A DNA stretch of 41,725 nt from a virus, in IMG/VR virus record IMGVR_UViG_3300006916_000104, positions 1-41,725 of that record; one strand, 5' to 3'. This document shows, piece after piece, positions 15,824 through 23,447 of this stretch. How positions within the stretch are numbered: the stretch's first letter is position 1; every line of letters begins with the position of its first letter. A program made the position numbers and the translations under genes. The notes below the pieces were generated by a model that saw only the letters and a list, made by a program, of their open reading frames with translations, searched no databases and was not told the DNA's origin.

Positions 15824-16003
15824 TTATGTTTCTTGGTTGTCCTTTTGGGATGGTGGTAGACATACTTGTCCTCTAGCACTTCCTCCGGCTCCGCCTTCAG
15901 GAAGTCTCCCACTCACACTAACGTCCCAACAAGGTGTGTTAACACAGCCTGTTAATGTTAGGCTAAGACTGAAAATACCTATTAAGTACTTCAAGTTTAT
16001 CAT
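15824..16003 (-). CDS. Small lipoprotein (59 aa)
   Basis: Short gene with ATG 16003 and stop TAA 15826-15824, which touches the iscU start. The N-terminus is a clear lipoprotein signal: MINLKYLIGIFSLSLTLTGC, lipobox LTGC with Cys20. The mature part is only 40 residues, Gly-rich with two more cysteines. It overlaps the upstream 70-aa gene by 41 nt in another frame. It could be an Rz1-like spanin subunit or an exclusion lipoprotein, but no Rz-like partner is visible. Confidence 0.75.
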   Translation of the reverse strand: MINLKYLIGIFSLSLTLTGCVNTPCWDVSVSGRLPEGGAGGSARGQVCLPPSQKDNQET

Positions 16004-16175
16004 GGTACTCTGCGATAAATCCTAATTCTTTTTCTATCGTATCCATTACGTCAGGATGCTCTGCAACACCGACTTGATTATTAAGTAAAACTTCTACGTT
16101 AATTTTGTGCTTTTCAATTTGACCTTCAAAGTGAGCAATACTTGCCTTAACGATTGCTTCTCTTAAATCACTCAT
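15963..16175 (-). CDS. Small conserved phage protein (70 aa)
   Basis: Helical, coiled-coil-like protein (MSDLREAIVKASIAHFEGQ...). I chose ATG 16175 because GGAG lies 8 nt upstream; ATG 16187 would place that site in the coding region. It has a late-type promoter box about 22 bp upstream. No known function. Confidence 0.75.
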   Translation of the reverse strand: MSDLREAIVKASIAHFEGQIEKHKINVEVLLNNQVGVAEHPDVMDTIEKELGFIAEYHDKLEVLNRYFQS

Positions 16176-16196
16176 ATCTATCTCCATGTACAGTAC

Positions 16197-16203
16197 TATT
16201 TAT
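16197..16203 (-). promoter_or_regulatory. Putative T4-type late promoter box
   Basis: AATAAATA on the minus strand between QueE and the 70-aa gene. A start site about 6 bp downstream would leave a 16-nt leader containing the GGAG ribosome site. It would also serve the small lipoprotein and iscU. Confidence 0.5.
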
Positions 16204-16208
16204 TACTT

Positions 16209-17081
16209 TTATGTGCCCCACTCATTTTTAAATAGGGGAACTTGCAAACGATCACTGTATCTTAAGCCATTTTTCATTGCGTAGTCTGCAACTCGTCTGC
16301 TATTCATTGCATATACACTTTCTGTACCACCTACTGGCATCAAATATACATGACCTTTAAATCCAGCCAGCCTATATTCTGTGACTGCTCGCATTGCTTC
16401 TTCAAAATCATCTTCTGTTGCTACAACAAATTTAAGATATGTTGTGCCAACTTCTTCGTATCCGCATACTATTTCGGGTTTGATAGCATTAGACCATTTT
16501 TCACCACTGCAACTTAGTTTTGCACTAACTGAGAATGTAATCTCACGTTCGGGCATATCTTTTTTAAGATTTTCGTAGTGGTGTTCTTTCCAATCTTCTA
16601 AGTATTCCTTAAACTCGGGTCTAAGTTTTTGTGTACCGTTTGTTTCAAAGGTAATTTCTTTTAGACCTTTCATAAGTGGGTTATCAAGCAAATCAGGATA
16701 TGCTCGTTGCCACCCTAGTAGCGGCTCACCACCTGTGATTACTAAATGCTCGTCACGCCATTCTTTGTGTGGCAACATGTTAACAATCTTTTCTGCAATG
16801 TCATCGGTTTCCATTTCAGGACTAAGATGTCTAAATCGTCTGTCCCAACTAGCATATGAGTCGCATCCTGTAGAAACGATTGGAAGTTCTTCGTAAGACT
16901 TATACTTTGAAATATCAGTTGCTATAATATCTCGCTCAGTAGACATTTCTCCCGATTGCATACCAAACCCACCGCAAGTAAAGTTACAACCAAAGGTGCG
17001 TAAAAATACTGAAGGGACACCCATGTATCTGCCCTCACCTTGAATGCTGTAAAACAACTCTGCTATTTTAAGTTTAGCCAT
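16209..17081 (-). CDS. queE: QueE: 7-carboxy-7-deazaguanine synthase (radical SAM)
   Basis: 290 aa. QueE converts 6-carboxytetrahydropterin to 7-carboxy-7-deazaguanine (CDG). The N-terminus AELFYSIQGEGRYMGVPSVF and the LVITGGEPLL (GGEP at 117-120) are diagnostic. The cluster cysteines appear as C32-x3-C36 (GCNFTCGGFG), and the third as C73 in GCDSYASWD, which matches the usual C-D-T/S-x-Y-x-W of the family. So about 36 residues are inserted between the second and third cysteines. ATG 17081 has AGGA upstream and a sigma70-like promoter. Confidence 0.9.
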   Translation of the reverse strand: MAKLKIAELFYSIQGEGRYMGVPSVFLRTFGCNFTCGGFGMQSGEMSTERDIIATDISKYKSYEELPIVSTGCDSYASWDRRFRHLSPEMETDDIAEKIVNMLPHKEWRDEHLVITGGEPLLGWQRAYPDLLDNPLMKGLKEITFETNGTQKLRPEFKEYLEDWKEHHYENLKKDMPEREITFSVSAKLSCSGEKWSNAIKPEIVCGYEEVGTTYLKFVVATEDDFEEAMRAVTEYRLAGFKGHVYLMPVGGTESVYAMNSRRVADYAMKNGLRYSDRLQVPLFKNEWGT

Positions 17082-17108
17082 ATATAAGTCCTGTCATTAT
17101 ATTCTATA

Positions 17109-17137
17109 ATTATATGTTATATTTAGGCAGAAGTCAA
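17109..17137 (-). promoter_or_regulatory. Sigma70-like early promoter of queE
   Basis: Minus strand: CCTTGACT with TTGACT at 17132-17137, a 17-bp spacer and perfect TATAAT at 17109-17114. The -35 overlaps the last bases of the preceding gene. Confidence 0.75.
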
Positions 17138-17754
17138 GGTAAATTTAATTTTTCTTTAACCATTTTGACTATTTTTTCATAACCATTGTTATTTGGTAAC
17201 CAATTACCTTGTTTAATAGTAAAGTAATCTGATCTAAACAACTCTCCCCAAACATCGCAATCTTTTATAAGTTTATCTATAGTATCTTGTGGCGTATCTG
17301 GGTTTATTGGATACCAAAGACTGTTTTTAGCAAAATAGACATCAGGGTGATCCCAATCTGGCTCTAAAAAATTAGGAATAGATTCACACAAATTGATAAG
17401 GTTGGTATAATTTGCACTATTAAGTTCTACTTTATTTGTTCCTCCCATACAATAAACGGGTTTTCCAATATTGTTTAGTGCATTATACCTTTTTTCAATG
17501 TTCTTGCGTTGTATTTTTAATAGGTGATCGTAATCATTAAACCAAGGATTATGTACGAAATTATCTATTAAAGGATCCGGTGGAATAATTAATGTAATGT
17601 CTACAGCATTAAGAAATCTGTAAGATTGAATTTGTTCTATGTAATCCATTTCTTGCTTATTAACAAGAACATCTATTTCATAATTAGGATTGAGTTCTTT
17701 TAAGGATACCCCTAACCCTTCGACCCAATTGCTACCCGCTAAAAGAATCTTCAT
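17134..17754 (-). CDS. Hypothetical protein, degenerate SGNH-like (206 aa)
   Basis: ATG 17754 lies inside the end of the phosphoribosyltransferase gene. The N-terminal strand and GS (MKILLAGSNWVEG), a central CMGGTNK and the C-terminal LPNNNGYEKIV recall the blocks of SGNH hydrolases. However, the Ser is not in a GDS context and no D-x-x-H is present. It may be an inactive relative. Assignment is weak. Confidence 0.65.
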   Translation of the reverse strand: MKILLAGSNWVEGLGVSLKELNPNYEIDVLVNKQEMDYIEQIQSYRFLNAVDITLIIPPDPLIDNFVHNPWFNDYDHLLKIQRKNIEKRYNALNNIGKPVYCMGGTNKVELNSANYTNLINLCESIPNFLEPDWDHPDVYFAKNSLWYPINPDTPQDTIDKLIKDCDVWGELFRSDYFTIKQGNWLPNNNGYEKIVKMVKEKLNLP

Positions 17755-18304
17755 GCCACCAACATTCCCAAGGAAAATGGTACCAAACGTCAGGCTCATC
17801 TAATTTATTAATACTATCGCCTACGTAATGCACATCTTTAAATTGACTGGCTTCGTTGTTGATTAAGACAGCAATCTTAACATTCTTAGTCCATACAGTT
17901 TGCCACGAACTTGTTTCATTTGGGTAACAACTTGATTGCCAATCTTTTTTAATCCAATTAAGCGTGGCACCGGTGTCGTTGATGTCGTCTACAATAAGAA
18001 TGTTTTTGCGTCTACTAACGTCCCAGCGACTTTTGTTAATTGCTTGTTCTTCATTAGTCAACACACCAAATGCATCTTCTGCCATCCAAAAATTAGATTC
18101 GGGACCATCATTTGATGTACGTAATGATACACTTAGTGTATGCATGGGAACATCTAAGTAATGAGAAATCATCAAAGCAGGCATTAGACCGCCTCTTGTT
18201 AGGCCTACGACATAATCAGGTTCAAAGTGATCCAAATGTACTTGACGGATAATGCTGTTTACACCATTGCGTAAATTTTTTAGCGTATAATGTTTATCAC
18301 GCAT
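17732..18304 (-). CDS. Purine phosphoribosyltransferase, Gpt-like
   Basis: 190 aa type I phosphoribosyltransferase. The PRPP-binding loop ILIVDDINDTGAT is at about 102-114. The N-terminal VGLTRGGLMPALMISHYL matches the SRGGL segment of xanthine-guanine phosphoribosyltransferase, and the C-terminal VWYHFPWECWW recalls the base-binding WI-PW segment of E. coli Gpt. It would join guanine, xanthine or hypoxanthine to PRPP. In this phage it could salvage guanine released by DpdA. ATG 18304 overlaps the previous stop (ATGCGTGA). Confidence 0.85.
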   Translation of the reverse strand: MRDKHYTLKNLRNGVNSIIRQVHLDHFEPDYVVGLTRGGLMPALMISHYLDVPMHTLSVSLRTSNDGPESNFWMAEDAFGVLTNEEQAINKSRWDVSRRKNILIVDDINDTGATLNWIKKDWQSSCYPNETSSWQTVWTKNVKIAVLINNEASQFKDVHYVGDSINKLDEPDVWYHFPWECWWHEDSFSG

Positions 18305-18488
18305 TTGCTGGTTTATCCGGTGTTGTTATAATTCCAGTCAGCCAATTTTCTTCAACGTCTTCAGCATAACGCTTAGACTTTCCAGGAAGCTGGCGAGTCT
18401 CAATTAATTTACCGTCTTCCCACAAGTCTACTACATACATTTGTTCTACACGAATTTGTGCTTTTCTGTTTTCCCAAAATGGACCCAT
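18297..18488 (-). CDS. Hypothetical small phage protein (63 aa)
   Basis: Small soluble protein with a beta-hairpin-like centre (EQMYVVDLWEDGKLIETRQL). ATG 18488 follows the preceding TAA by one base. No recognised domain or strong ribosome site, so translation is probably coupled. Confidence 0.65.
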   Translation of the reverse strand: MGPFWENRKAQIRVEQMYVVDLWEDGKLIETRQLPGKSKRYAEDVEENWLTGIITTPDKPANA

Positions 18489-18489
18489 A

Positions 18490-18651
18490 TTAAAATAACC
18501 ACATAAAAAATAAAGTTAAAAACACACCTTTTAAGAAGGTAACCCACCACATAGCATAATCACTAAGGTTCAGTTTATATTGAAACTGATAACACGCATC
18601 TTTATGCCATTCATATAAATCTTTAAAAAACTTTTTAGTTTTGTACCACAT
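18490..18651 (-). CDS. Small membrane protein (53 aa)
   Basis: I chose ATG 18651 because AGAGGAG lies just upstream; a longer frame from 18699 would overlap the preceding gene. The N-terminal 30 residues are basic and aromatic, and the C-terminus is a single hydrophobic segment (WWVTFLKGVFLTLFFMWLF). Likely an inner-membrane protein with its N-terminus in the cytoplasm. Function unknown. Confidence 0.7.
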   Translation of the reverse strand: MWYKTKKFFKDLYEWHKDACYQFQYKLNLSDYAMWWVTFLKGVFLTLFFMWLF

Positions 18652-18679
18652 ATGCTCCTCTCTAGTTATTCTATGACCT

Positions 18680-19081
18680 TTATGAATTGACCAAATCATT
18701 TAAAATCTTTTTAGCCTTTTCAAAATTATGAGACTCAAAGTTCTCTTTGGAGCTAACATCTGGATCAAATTCAAATCCATGTCTCCAGTTTCCGAATGCA
18801 ATGGCTACACATCTGATACGTTCTGTTTGATCTTTTTCAAATTTGTAGTCATTGATTAACTGCACGAATTTTTCTGCTTGTAGTTGGTCTTTTGTAATTT
18901 TTACAAATTCTTCAACACTAATATCATCTAATGATGCAAACTTTGCAGTTTTTGCCCTAGATGCTTTTTTAACTGTTTTAGTAGTTACTTTTTTCTTTGT
19001 GGTCGTCTTTTTTGGAGATGCTTTTTTAACAGTAGTCTTTTTTACTTCTGTCTCCTCGACCTGTTTTTTTGCTCTTGGCAT
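18680..19081 (-). CDS. Protein with histone H1-like Lys-rich N-terminus (133 aa)
   Basis: Residues 10-45 are Lys/Thr/Ala-rich (KKTTVKKASPKKTTTKKK), like histone H1 tails and bacterial basic nucleoid proteins. The C-terminal 85 residues form an unrecognised helical, slightly acidic domain. ATG 19081 has AGGAG upstream. A nucleic-acid-binding role is plausible from the tail only. Confidence 0.75.
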   Translation of the reverse strand: MPRAKKQVEETEVKKTTVKKASPKKTTTKKKVTTKTVKKASRAKTAKFASLDDISVEEFVKITKDQLQAEKFVQLINDYKFEKDQTERIRCVAIAFGNWRHGFEFDPDVSSKENFESHNFEKAKKILNDLVNS

Positions 19082-19140
19082 AATAATCTCCTGTAGTTAA
19101 TATACTAATATTTAGCACATAAAACGCTTATATTAATAAA

Positions 19141-19401
19141 TTACCACTGTCCTCCAGATATTACTGAAATAACTTTATCTAAATGTTTAATTCGTTGATC
19201 AATGGCTTCTTCTACTTCTTGTACGATGCGTACAGCATCGTTAATACCCAATGCCTGTAGTCTGTGAACTAGAAACTCTCCGTTGATCCCTTTTTGTTCT
19301 TTAACGATTTTTTCAAATGCATCTGCTTTTGAAGGTGATTGGCAAATATGTACTAAACGATCTCTAGGGAAATTATCAATACTCCAAAGTTTTCCTATCA
19401 T
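19141..19401 (-). CDS. Hypothetical phage protein (86 aa)
   Basis: Helical soluble protein; the last 35 residues are a probable coiled coil (VQEVEEAIDQRIKHLDKVIS). ATG 19401 overlaps the stop of the 32-aa membrane protein as TAATG, with GAGG six bases upstream. Confidence 0.7.
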   Translation of the reverse strand: MIGKLWSIDNFPRDRLVHICQSPSKADAFEKIVKEQKGINGEFLVHRLQALGINDAVRIVQEVEEAIDQRIKHLDKVISVISGGQW

Positions 19402-19499
19402 TAGTGCCTCGGTGTGTTATTGTTATCGTTCATAAAAATAACCATCATTACTATGGTTACTAATACCGCTATTTGCATCCAAAACTCAAACCAACTCAT
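19401..19499 (-). CDS. 32-aa membrane micro-protein
   Basis: ATG 19499 overlaps the stop of the 76-aa gene as ATGA, and its own stop overlaps the next start as TAATG. The peptide has one transmembrane segment (FWMQIAVLVTIVMMVIFM) and a polar Asn-rich tail. The double translational coupling argues that it is a real gene. Confidence 0.65.
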   Translation of the reverse strand: MSWFEFWMQIAVLVTIVMMVIFMNDNNNTPRH

Positions 19500-19726
19500 A
19501 ATTTTACTGCTAGTACTACTAAAATGGCTAACAACAATAAGTTAGTCATAAAAATTTCTATAGCCAAAATAGTATGATACCAAATCCACCTCGTTTTGTA
19601 TGCGTTTTCAATCGTTACTTCTTCAGGATCTGTATCATCCTTCATTACATCAATTACTTTTGGAACGCTTAACTCATCTACTACTTCTTCTTCGGGTTTT
19701 GTCCAAAATCTTTTTATCCAATCCAT
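19496..19726 (-). CDS. Small membrane protein (76 aa)
   Basis: The N-terminal 50 residues are acidic and cytoplasmic in character. Residues 53-76 are a strong transmembrane segment (AIEIFMTNLLLLAILVVLAV). ATG 19726 has GGAAA upstream. No family recognised. It forms a coupled trio with the 32-aa and 86-aa genes. Confidence 0.7.
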   Translation of the reverse strand: MDWIKRFWTKPEEEVVDELSVPKVIDVMKDDTDPEEVTIENAYKTRWIWYHTILAIEIFMTNLLLLAILVVLAVKL

Positions 19727-19742
19727 GTACTAGTTTCCTATA

Positions 19743-20288
19743 TTACGCACTATACCCCTCAAATCCTGCAGAGTTTGCGCCATGTTCAAAACATTCAACT
19801 GACTTAACTCTAACTGTTGGATTCAGTGCTGTACCCGCTAACTTGTCTCTGCGTAAAATTTCTTCCATCTTATCAAAAACTGCTTGTGCAAACTTTTCTG
19901 ATCCTACATCTTTCATCCAAGTAATCTTTGCAAGACCTTTCTTTTCAAGGTCTAAGAACTCTTTACGTTTAGGATCGTCTTCTGCTACTACGATTGTGTG
20001 ATCAAAACTATCTTCTAAAAACTGTTTAAGTTCTTTTAATCCACCAAAGTCCATTACCCAGTTGCGTTCATCAAGCGAATCACACTCAAATACAAGTTTG
20101 AATCCAATAGAATAACCATGCAATAAACTGCAATGCGAATGTGTGGCTCGCCATTGTCTAAAACAACAACTTAAGCCTCTATCATTGCCATATGTTTTTG
20201 TTGAGAAAAACTTTCCCTTCTTATCAGAACTAGTAGAATTGTTAATCACTTTTCTTTTTTCTTTGCCGCTTTTAAATATTTCAAACAT
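19743..20288 (-). CDS. queD: QueD-like 6-carboxytetrahydropterin synthase
   Basis: 181 aa T-fold enzyme that would turn dihydroneopterin triphosphate (from FolE) into 6-carboxytetrahydropterin for QueE. Family features are the catalytic-Cys/zinc region THSHCSLLHGYS (C53, H58), VMDFGGLKELKQFL, SFDHTIVV and the C-terminal SVECFEHGANSA. The usual LHGH zinc motif reads LHGY, so one ligand differs; nearby H50 or H52 may substitute. ATG 20288 is preferred over 20354. The promoter's -10 ends six bases before it, with a GGAG 14 nt upstream. Confidence 0.85.
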   Translation of the reverse strand: MFEIFKSGKEKRKVINNSTSSDKKGKFFSTKTYGNDRGLSCCFRQWRATHSHCSLLHGYSIGFKLVFECDSLDERNWVMDFGGLKELKQFLEDSFDHTIVVAEDDPKRKEFLDLEKKGLAKITWMKDVGSEKFAQAVFDKMEEILRRDKLAGTALNPTVRVKSVECFEHGANSAGFEGYSA

Positions 20289-20294
20289 ATTAAT

Positions 20295-20323
20295 GTTATA
20301 CTCTCCTTTCTTTCTTTTGTCAA
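20295..20323 (-). promoter_or_regulatory. Sigma70-like early promoter of queD
   Basis: Minus strand: perfect TTGACA at 20318-20323 (containing the TGA stop of the cytidylyltransferase gene), a 17-bp spacer and TATAAC at 20295-20300. The queD ATG lies six bases beyond, so the transcript may be leaderless. Confidence 0.7.
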
Positions 20324-20787
20324 CTATTTTGGTTATTTTGTGCTTCAGCAACACGTTTGCGTAAACTACTGCTACTAAAACTATGATCTCTACCGTTATA
20401 AATCACTTCAATTCCTCGGTGTTGACAAATATCTTTACCACTAAAATCTTTATCTTGGTACTCAACTCCAATGATTCTAACGTCAACGGGAAGAATTAAT
20501 AGCAAATCACACAAGTCTTGTTCTGTTTGATATACTACAATTTCATCTACGTAACGTGTAGCCGCAAGTTGTATTTGTCGTTCTACAATACTTTGAACCG
20601 GTGCATTTTTTGTATCTGGTCTATCAATTGTAGGATTAGTTTGCAATCCAGCGATCAAATAGTCACAGTGATTTTTTGCTTCACTAAGCATTGCAATGTG
20701 ACCGGCATGAAGTAAGTCAAATGTACTAAATGTTATGCCGATTTTTTTGCCGTCGTCTTTTAAATTGCGTACTTTATTAAATATCAT
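20320..20787 (-). CDS. Cytidylyltransferase-like protein (TagD/RfaE type)
   Basis: 155 aa HxGH nucleotidyltransferase. The catalytic motif HAGH is at 27-30 within GITFSTFDLLHAGHIAML. The second signature is SSSSLRKRV near residue 141. Relatives activate glycerol-3-phosphate or heptose-1-phosphate with CTP or ATP. It probably makes a precursor for a phage-directed glycan; the exact substrate is not clear. ATG 20787 lies inside the end of the oxygenase gene. Confidence 0.88.
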   Translation of the reverse strand: MIFNKVRNLKDDGKKIGITFSTFDLLHAGHIAMLSEAKNHCDYLIAGLQTNPTIDRPDTKNAPVQSIVERQIQLAATRYVDEIVVYQTEQDLCDLLLILPVDVRIIGVEYQDKDFSGKDICQHRGIEVIYNGRDHSFSSSSLRKRVAEAQNNQNS

Positions 20788-21382
20788 TGTCTGTTGCCCA
20801 TCCTGTAAATAAAAGTGTTCTTGGATAATTATCTTGGTTATGCATAATCTTATTTACCCAGTGTTCTTCGTCTCTCCTGTATATTACCAATCTGTTTGGT
20901 TTTGGTAATATTGAGTCACCGTCAATAAAACAAACTTCTCCGGCCCATTCATCTTCCCAAGTATCATGCAAGTATAGCAAACTAGTAAATGCTTGCTCAA
21001 TTGGTTTACCAGCAAGAGTATTGTCAGTGTGAGGTATCACTTTACTCTTGTTTGAGTGATATTGAAACCACACCATACGTGCTTCCGGATTTATAAATTT
21101 TAATTCTTCAATCATATATTTTTTAATACTATGCACTACCTCTGGTAGTGACTTAGATTTCATTTGCACAGCACTCATACAAAAGTTATCTTTTTCTGGG
21201 TAATTTTCTCCAACAATCCTACTAGGTGCATCTAACTCGTAGTTTTCGCCGGATAATCCTCTACCGTATTCAACAGCATCAAGTTCATACCATCCTGTTC
21301 TAGGCTCATATTGAACAGTTGCTTCTTTACTAAACGTATTAAACAGTTTTTCGGGTAGAAAATTATCTTTATAGTGATGCAT
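20777..21382 (-). CDS. 2OG-Fe(II) oxygenase
   Basis: 201 aa. The iron ligands are the His and Asp of IPHTDN and the His of EEHWVNKI, with the 2OG-binding Arg in YPRTLLFTGW. ARMVWFQYHSNKSKVIPHTD has the spacing of phage P4H-like oxygenases. Substrate unknown. ATG 21382 overlaps the stop of the 39-aa membrane gene as TAATG. Confidence 0.82.
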   Translation of the reverse strand: MHHYKDNFLPEKLFNTFSKEATVQYEPRTGWYELDAVEYGRGLSGENYELDAPSRIVGENYPEKDNFCMSAVQMKSKSLPEVVHSIKKYMIEELKFINPEARMVWFQYHSNKSKVIPHTDNTLAGKPIEQAFTSLLYLHDTWEDEWAGEVCFIDGDSILPKPNRLVIYRRDEEHWVNKIMHNQDNYPRTLLFTGWATDNDI

Positions 21383-21501
21383 TACTCATCATCTTTTAAT
21401 CCTGCAATACTGCCCTCAAACCAGCCGTCAATTAACATATATGTTACAGTATTGACTATTATTAAAACAACAAAAAAGGCGCCGCCTACAAACATTTCCA
21501 T
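21382..21501 (-). CDS. 39-aa membrane micro-protein
   Basis: ATG 21501 and stop TAA at 21384 both overlap their neighbours as TAATG, so translation is coupled on both sides. A transmembrane helix (GGAFFVVLIIVNTVTYMLI) is followed by an acidic tail. It resembles the 32-aa protein at 19401 in size and coupling but not in sequence. Confidence 0.65.
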   Translation of the reverse strand: MEMFVGGAFFVVLIIVNTVTYMLIDGWFEGSIAGLKDDE

Positions 21502-21734
21502 TACTTTTTTAACTCTTCCCACATTTCATTTTTGTAATGTTCTTCTAACCATTCTTCTTCGTCACCAAATGTGGGGGTATTTTTTAAAGTCTTTTTTAAA
21601 TGAAAATACAAGTTATATAATTCTTGCTTGACATGCCAAGACGTGAACCCTTCATTGTAAGGACTGCTAACTTCTATAAATGCCCGATTGATAGATGAAT
21701 ATGCATCATTTAAGTCTGGTTTTTTATATCCCAT
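21501..21734 (-). CDS. Hypothetical phage protein (77 aa)
   Basis: Charged, helical, aromatic-rich soluble protein (WHVKQELYNLYFHLKKTL; acidic EEEWLEEHY). ATG 21734 directly follows the folE stop codon. No family recognised. Confidence 0.7.
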   Translation of the reverse strand: MGYKKPDLNDAYSSINRAFIEVSSPYNEGFTSWHVKQELYNLYFHLKKTLKNTPTFGDEEEWLEEHYKNEMWEELKK

Positions 21735-22415
21735 TTAACATTTACCCATTCTTGCAATGCTTAAGAACTCGTTTCTTGCCGCAGGGTCTTCTTTAAAACC
21801 GCCACCAAGACGTACAGTTACAGTAGAACTACCTGTGTCTTCGACACCTCTCGACTTCACACAATAGTGCTGTGCATCGATCATTACAGCAACGTCTTCT
21901 GTTTCTAAGATAAACTGTAGTGCATGGAAAACTTGTTCTGTAAGACGTTCTTGTATCTGAGGACGCTTTGAAAAATACTCTACGATACGATTGATTTTAG
22001 AAAGTCCTAACACCTTATCTTTAGGTACATATGCTACTGTAGCAAGGCCATCGATAATAACAAAGTGATGTTCGCAGTTGCTTTGTACGTTGACATTTCT
22101 TTCTACAACCATTTCGTTGTATTTCATTTTGTTGTCAACTGTTGTACATTTGGGGAATGCTTCGTAATCTAGTCCCCAAAAGATTTCGTTGACATACATT
22201 TTAGCAACTCTGAGGGGTGTTTCTCTAAGACTATCATCGTCAAGGTCAAGTCCTAAGACTTGCATAATGTGACTAAAAGATTTTTGGATTTCTGTGATCT
22301 TGTCTTTGCGTTCAATGCTAGTTTCAAACGTGGGCGTTTCAACTCCCATTTTAACTAGATGTTCGTGGACCTTTTGTCCTAATACAGGATCGGTTTTTGT
22401 TTTATTATATGACAT
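21735..22415 (-). CDS. folE: GTP cyclohydrolase I (FolE)
   Basis: 226 aa, the usual length. It converts GTP to dihydroneopterin triphosphate, the first step to folate and to 7-deazaguanines. Zinc ligands C114 and H117 (NCEHHF) and C185 ([12 protein letters not shown]) match E. coli C110/H113/C181, and H116 is the catalytic His. The C-terminal [19 protein letters not shown] is typical. ATG 22415 has AAGGAG upstream. A perfect T4-late box lies 64 bp upstream. Here FolE feeds QueD and QueE for DNA modification. Confidence 0.96.
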   Translation of the reverse strand: MSYNKTKTDPVLGQKVHEHLVKMGVETPTFETSIERKDKITEIQKSFSHIMQVLGLDLDDDSLRETPLRVAKMYVNEIFWGLDYEAFPKCTTVDNKMKYNEMVVERNVNVQSNCEHHFVIIDGLATVAYVPKDKVLGLSKINRIVEYFSKRPQIQERLTEQVFHALQFILETEDVAVMIDAQHYCVKSRGVEDTGSSTVTVRLGGGFKEDPAARNEFLSIARMGKC

Positions 22416-22455
22416 TTTGATTCTCCTTCCTTACGCGGATATTGTAAATTGTTAG

Positions 22456-22475
22456 TTGTAACCTTTGTGTTACAA
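22456..22475 (-). other. Stem-loop in the folE leader
   Basis: 7-bp perfect stem TTGTAAC / GTTACAA with a 6-nt loop, between the late promoter box and the folE ribosome site. It may stabilise the 5' end or modulate translation; it does not resemble a known riboswitch. Confidence 0.4.
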
Positions 22476-22478
22476 ACA

Positions 22479-22486
22479 TATTTATA
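22479..22486 (-). promoter_or_regulatory. T4-type late promoter, perfect TATAAATA
   Basis: Exact match to the T4 late consensus on the minus strand, overlapping the stop codon of the SGNH gene. A start about 6 bp downstream gives a leader of nearly 60 nt before the folE ATG. Late expression of folE would be unusual; read-through from upstream may supply early message. Confidence 0.55.
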
Positions 22487-23447
22487 CATTATATAACGAT
22501 ATATTATATTTTTGCAATAGAAACGGTAAAATTACTTTATTAACAAAGTCTTGGTGTTGTTCCCAACCAGGATGCGGATCGTGTTCTCTTGGAAAATCAA
22601 ATTCAGACACATGATTACACCATTCACCTAAACTATCAACTGGAAGCCAATGGTTTTGATCAATCATGTCATACAAGTATTTTACATCAGGATGCTCTAA
22701 ATAATTAGGCATAACTTTATCCGAATCACCTTGTGCGGCTAATGATAATGCAGGACAATCATCGGTGTATAACTCTTTTCTGTACTCGGGGACTCCGAAA
22801 TATATAAATGTGTCCATATCATATGCACACATAAAGTATTTGATATTGTTATGCTTTAAAAACCATTGTGTTTTTAAAATGTTTTCACACGTCTCCATCA
22901 CCGAACTTAACGGGTCTACAAAATGCTCATAATATGCTACTGTTAGCGGGTCTTCCCAGTGATTGTTTACTAAAATATAATTAAATTCTCTAGTTGCTAA
23001 ACGTTGCGGATTGTTATAATGTTGCTTTATGTCTAACCAATAGTCTCTTTGTATTTGGGGAGGACCTTGATGTGGATAAAAATATGTAGATAATAATTCT
23101 TGGTATGAAGTCACTTGGTCTTGAAAATAATTTGGTACTCTGTTTGTTTTATTAAACTGGCGCTCAGATTCTTCTAAAACTAAAGAGTGTCTATCACACC
23201 CTGACCACATAATACCAACTAATAAGTCTTCTGGCTTATGTGATTTTAAGGCTTCGTTAACATAATATAGAACTTTTCTACTGATTAGTTTGTTATCGGA
23301 TGCACCTGATGCTTGGTGATTTTTTGTATCATCTATTGTGCCGTTTAAACTTTTATCTAAAAATAATGGCCATGTCCAGCCGCTTTTTGCGTCCTCATGA
23401 ATAGATGGCACTTCAGAATAACTGCACCCAAAGGTTAAAACTTTCAT
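22482..23447 (-). CDS. SGNH/GDSL-like hydrolase (321 aa)
   Basis: Block I is LTFGCSYSEVPS with the nucleophile Ser about residue 9. Block V is DPHPGWEQHQDF, containing Asp and His. A central GIMWSGCDRH may be block III. It is larger than usual for phage SGNH proteins. ATG 23447 overlaps the previous stop as ATGA. Likely an esterase or acyl hydrolase acting on a glycan, or a modifier of one; substrate unknown. Confidence 0.8.
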   Translation of the reverse strand: MKVLTFGCSYSEVPSIHEDAKSGWTWPLFLDKSLNGTIDDTKNHQASGASDNKLISRKVLYYVNEALKSHKPEDLLVGIMWSGCDRHSLVLEESERQFNKTNRVPNYFQDQVTSYQELLSTYFYPHQGPPQIQRDYWLDIKQHYNNPQRLATREFNYILVNNHWEDPLTVAYYEHFVDPLSSVMETCENILKTQWFLKHNNIKYFMCAYDMDTFIYFGVPEYRKELYTDDCPALSLAAQGDSDKVMPNYLEHPDVKYLYDMIDQNHWLPVDSLGEWCNHVSEFDFPREHDPHPGWEQHQDFVNKVILPFLLQKYNISLYNV

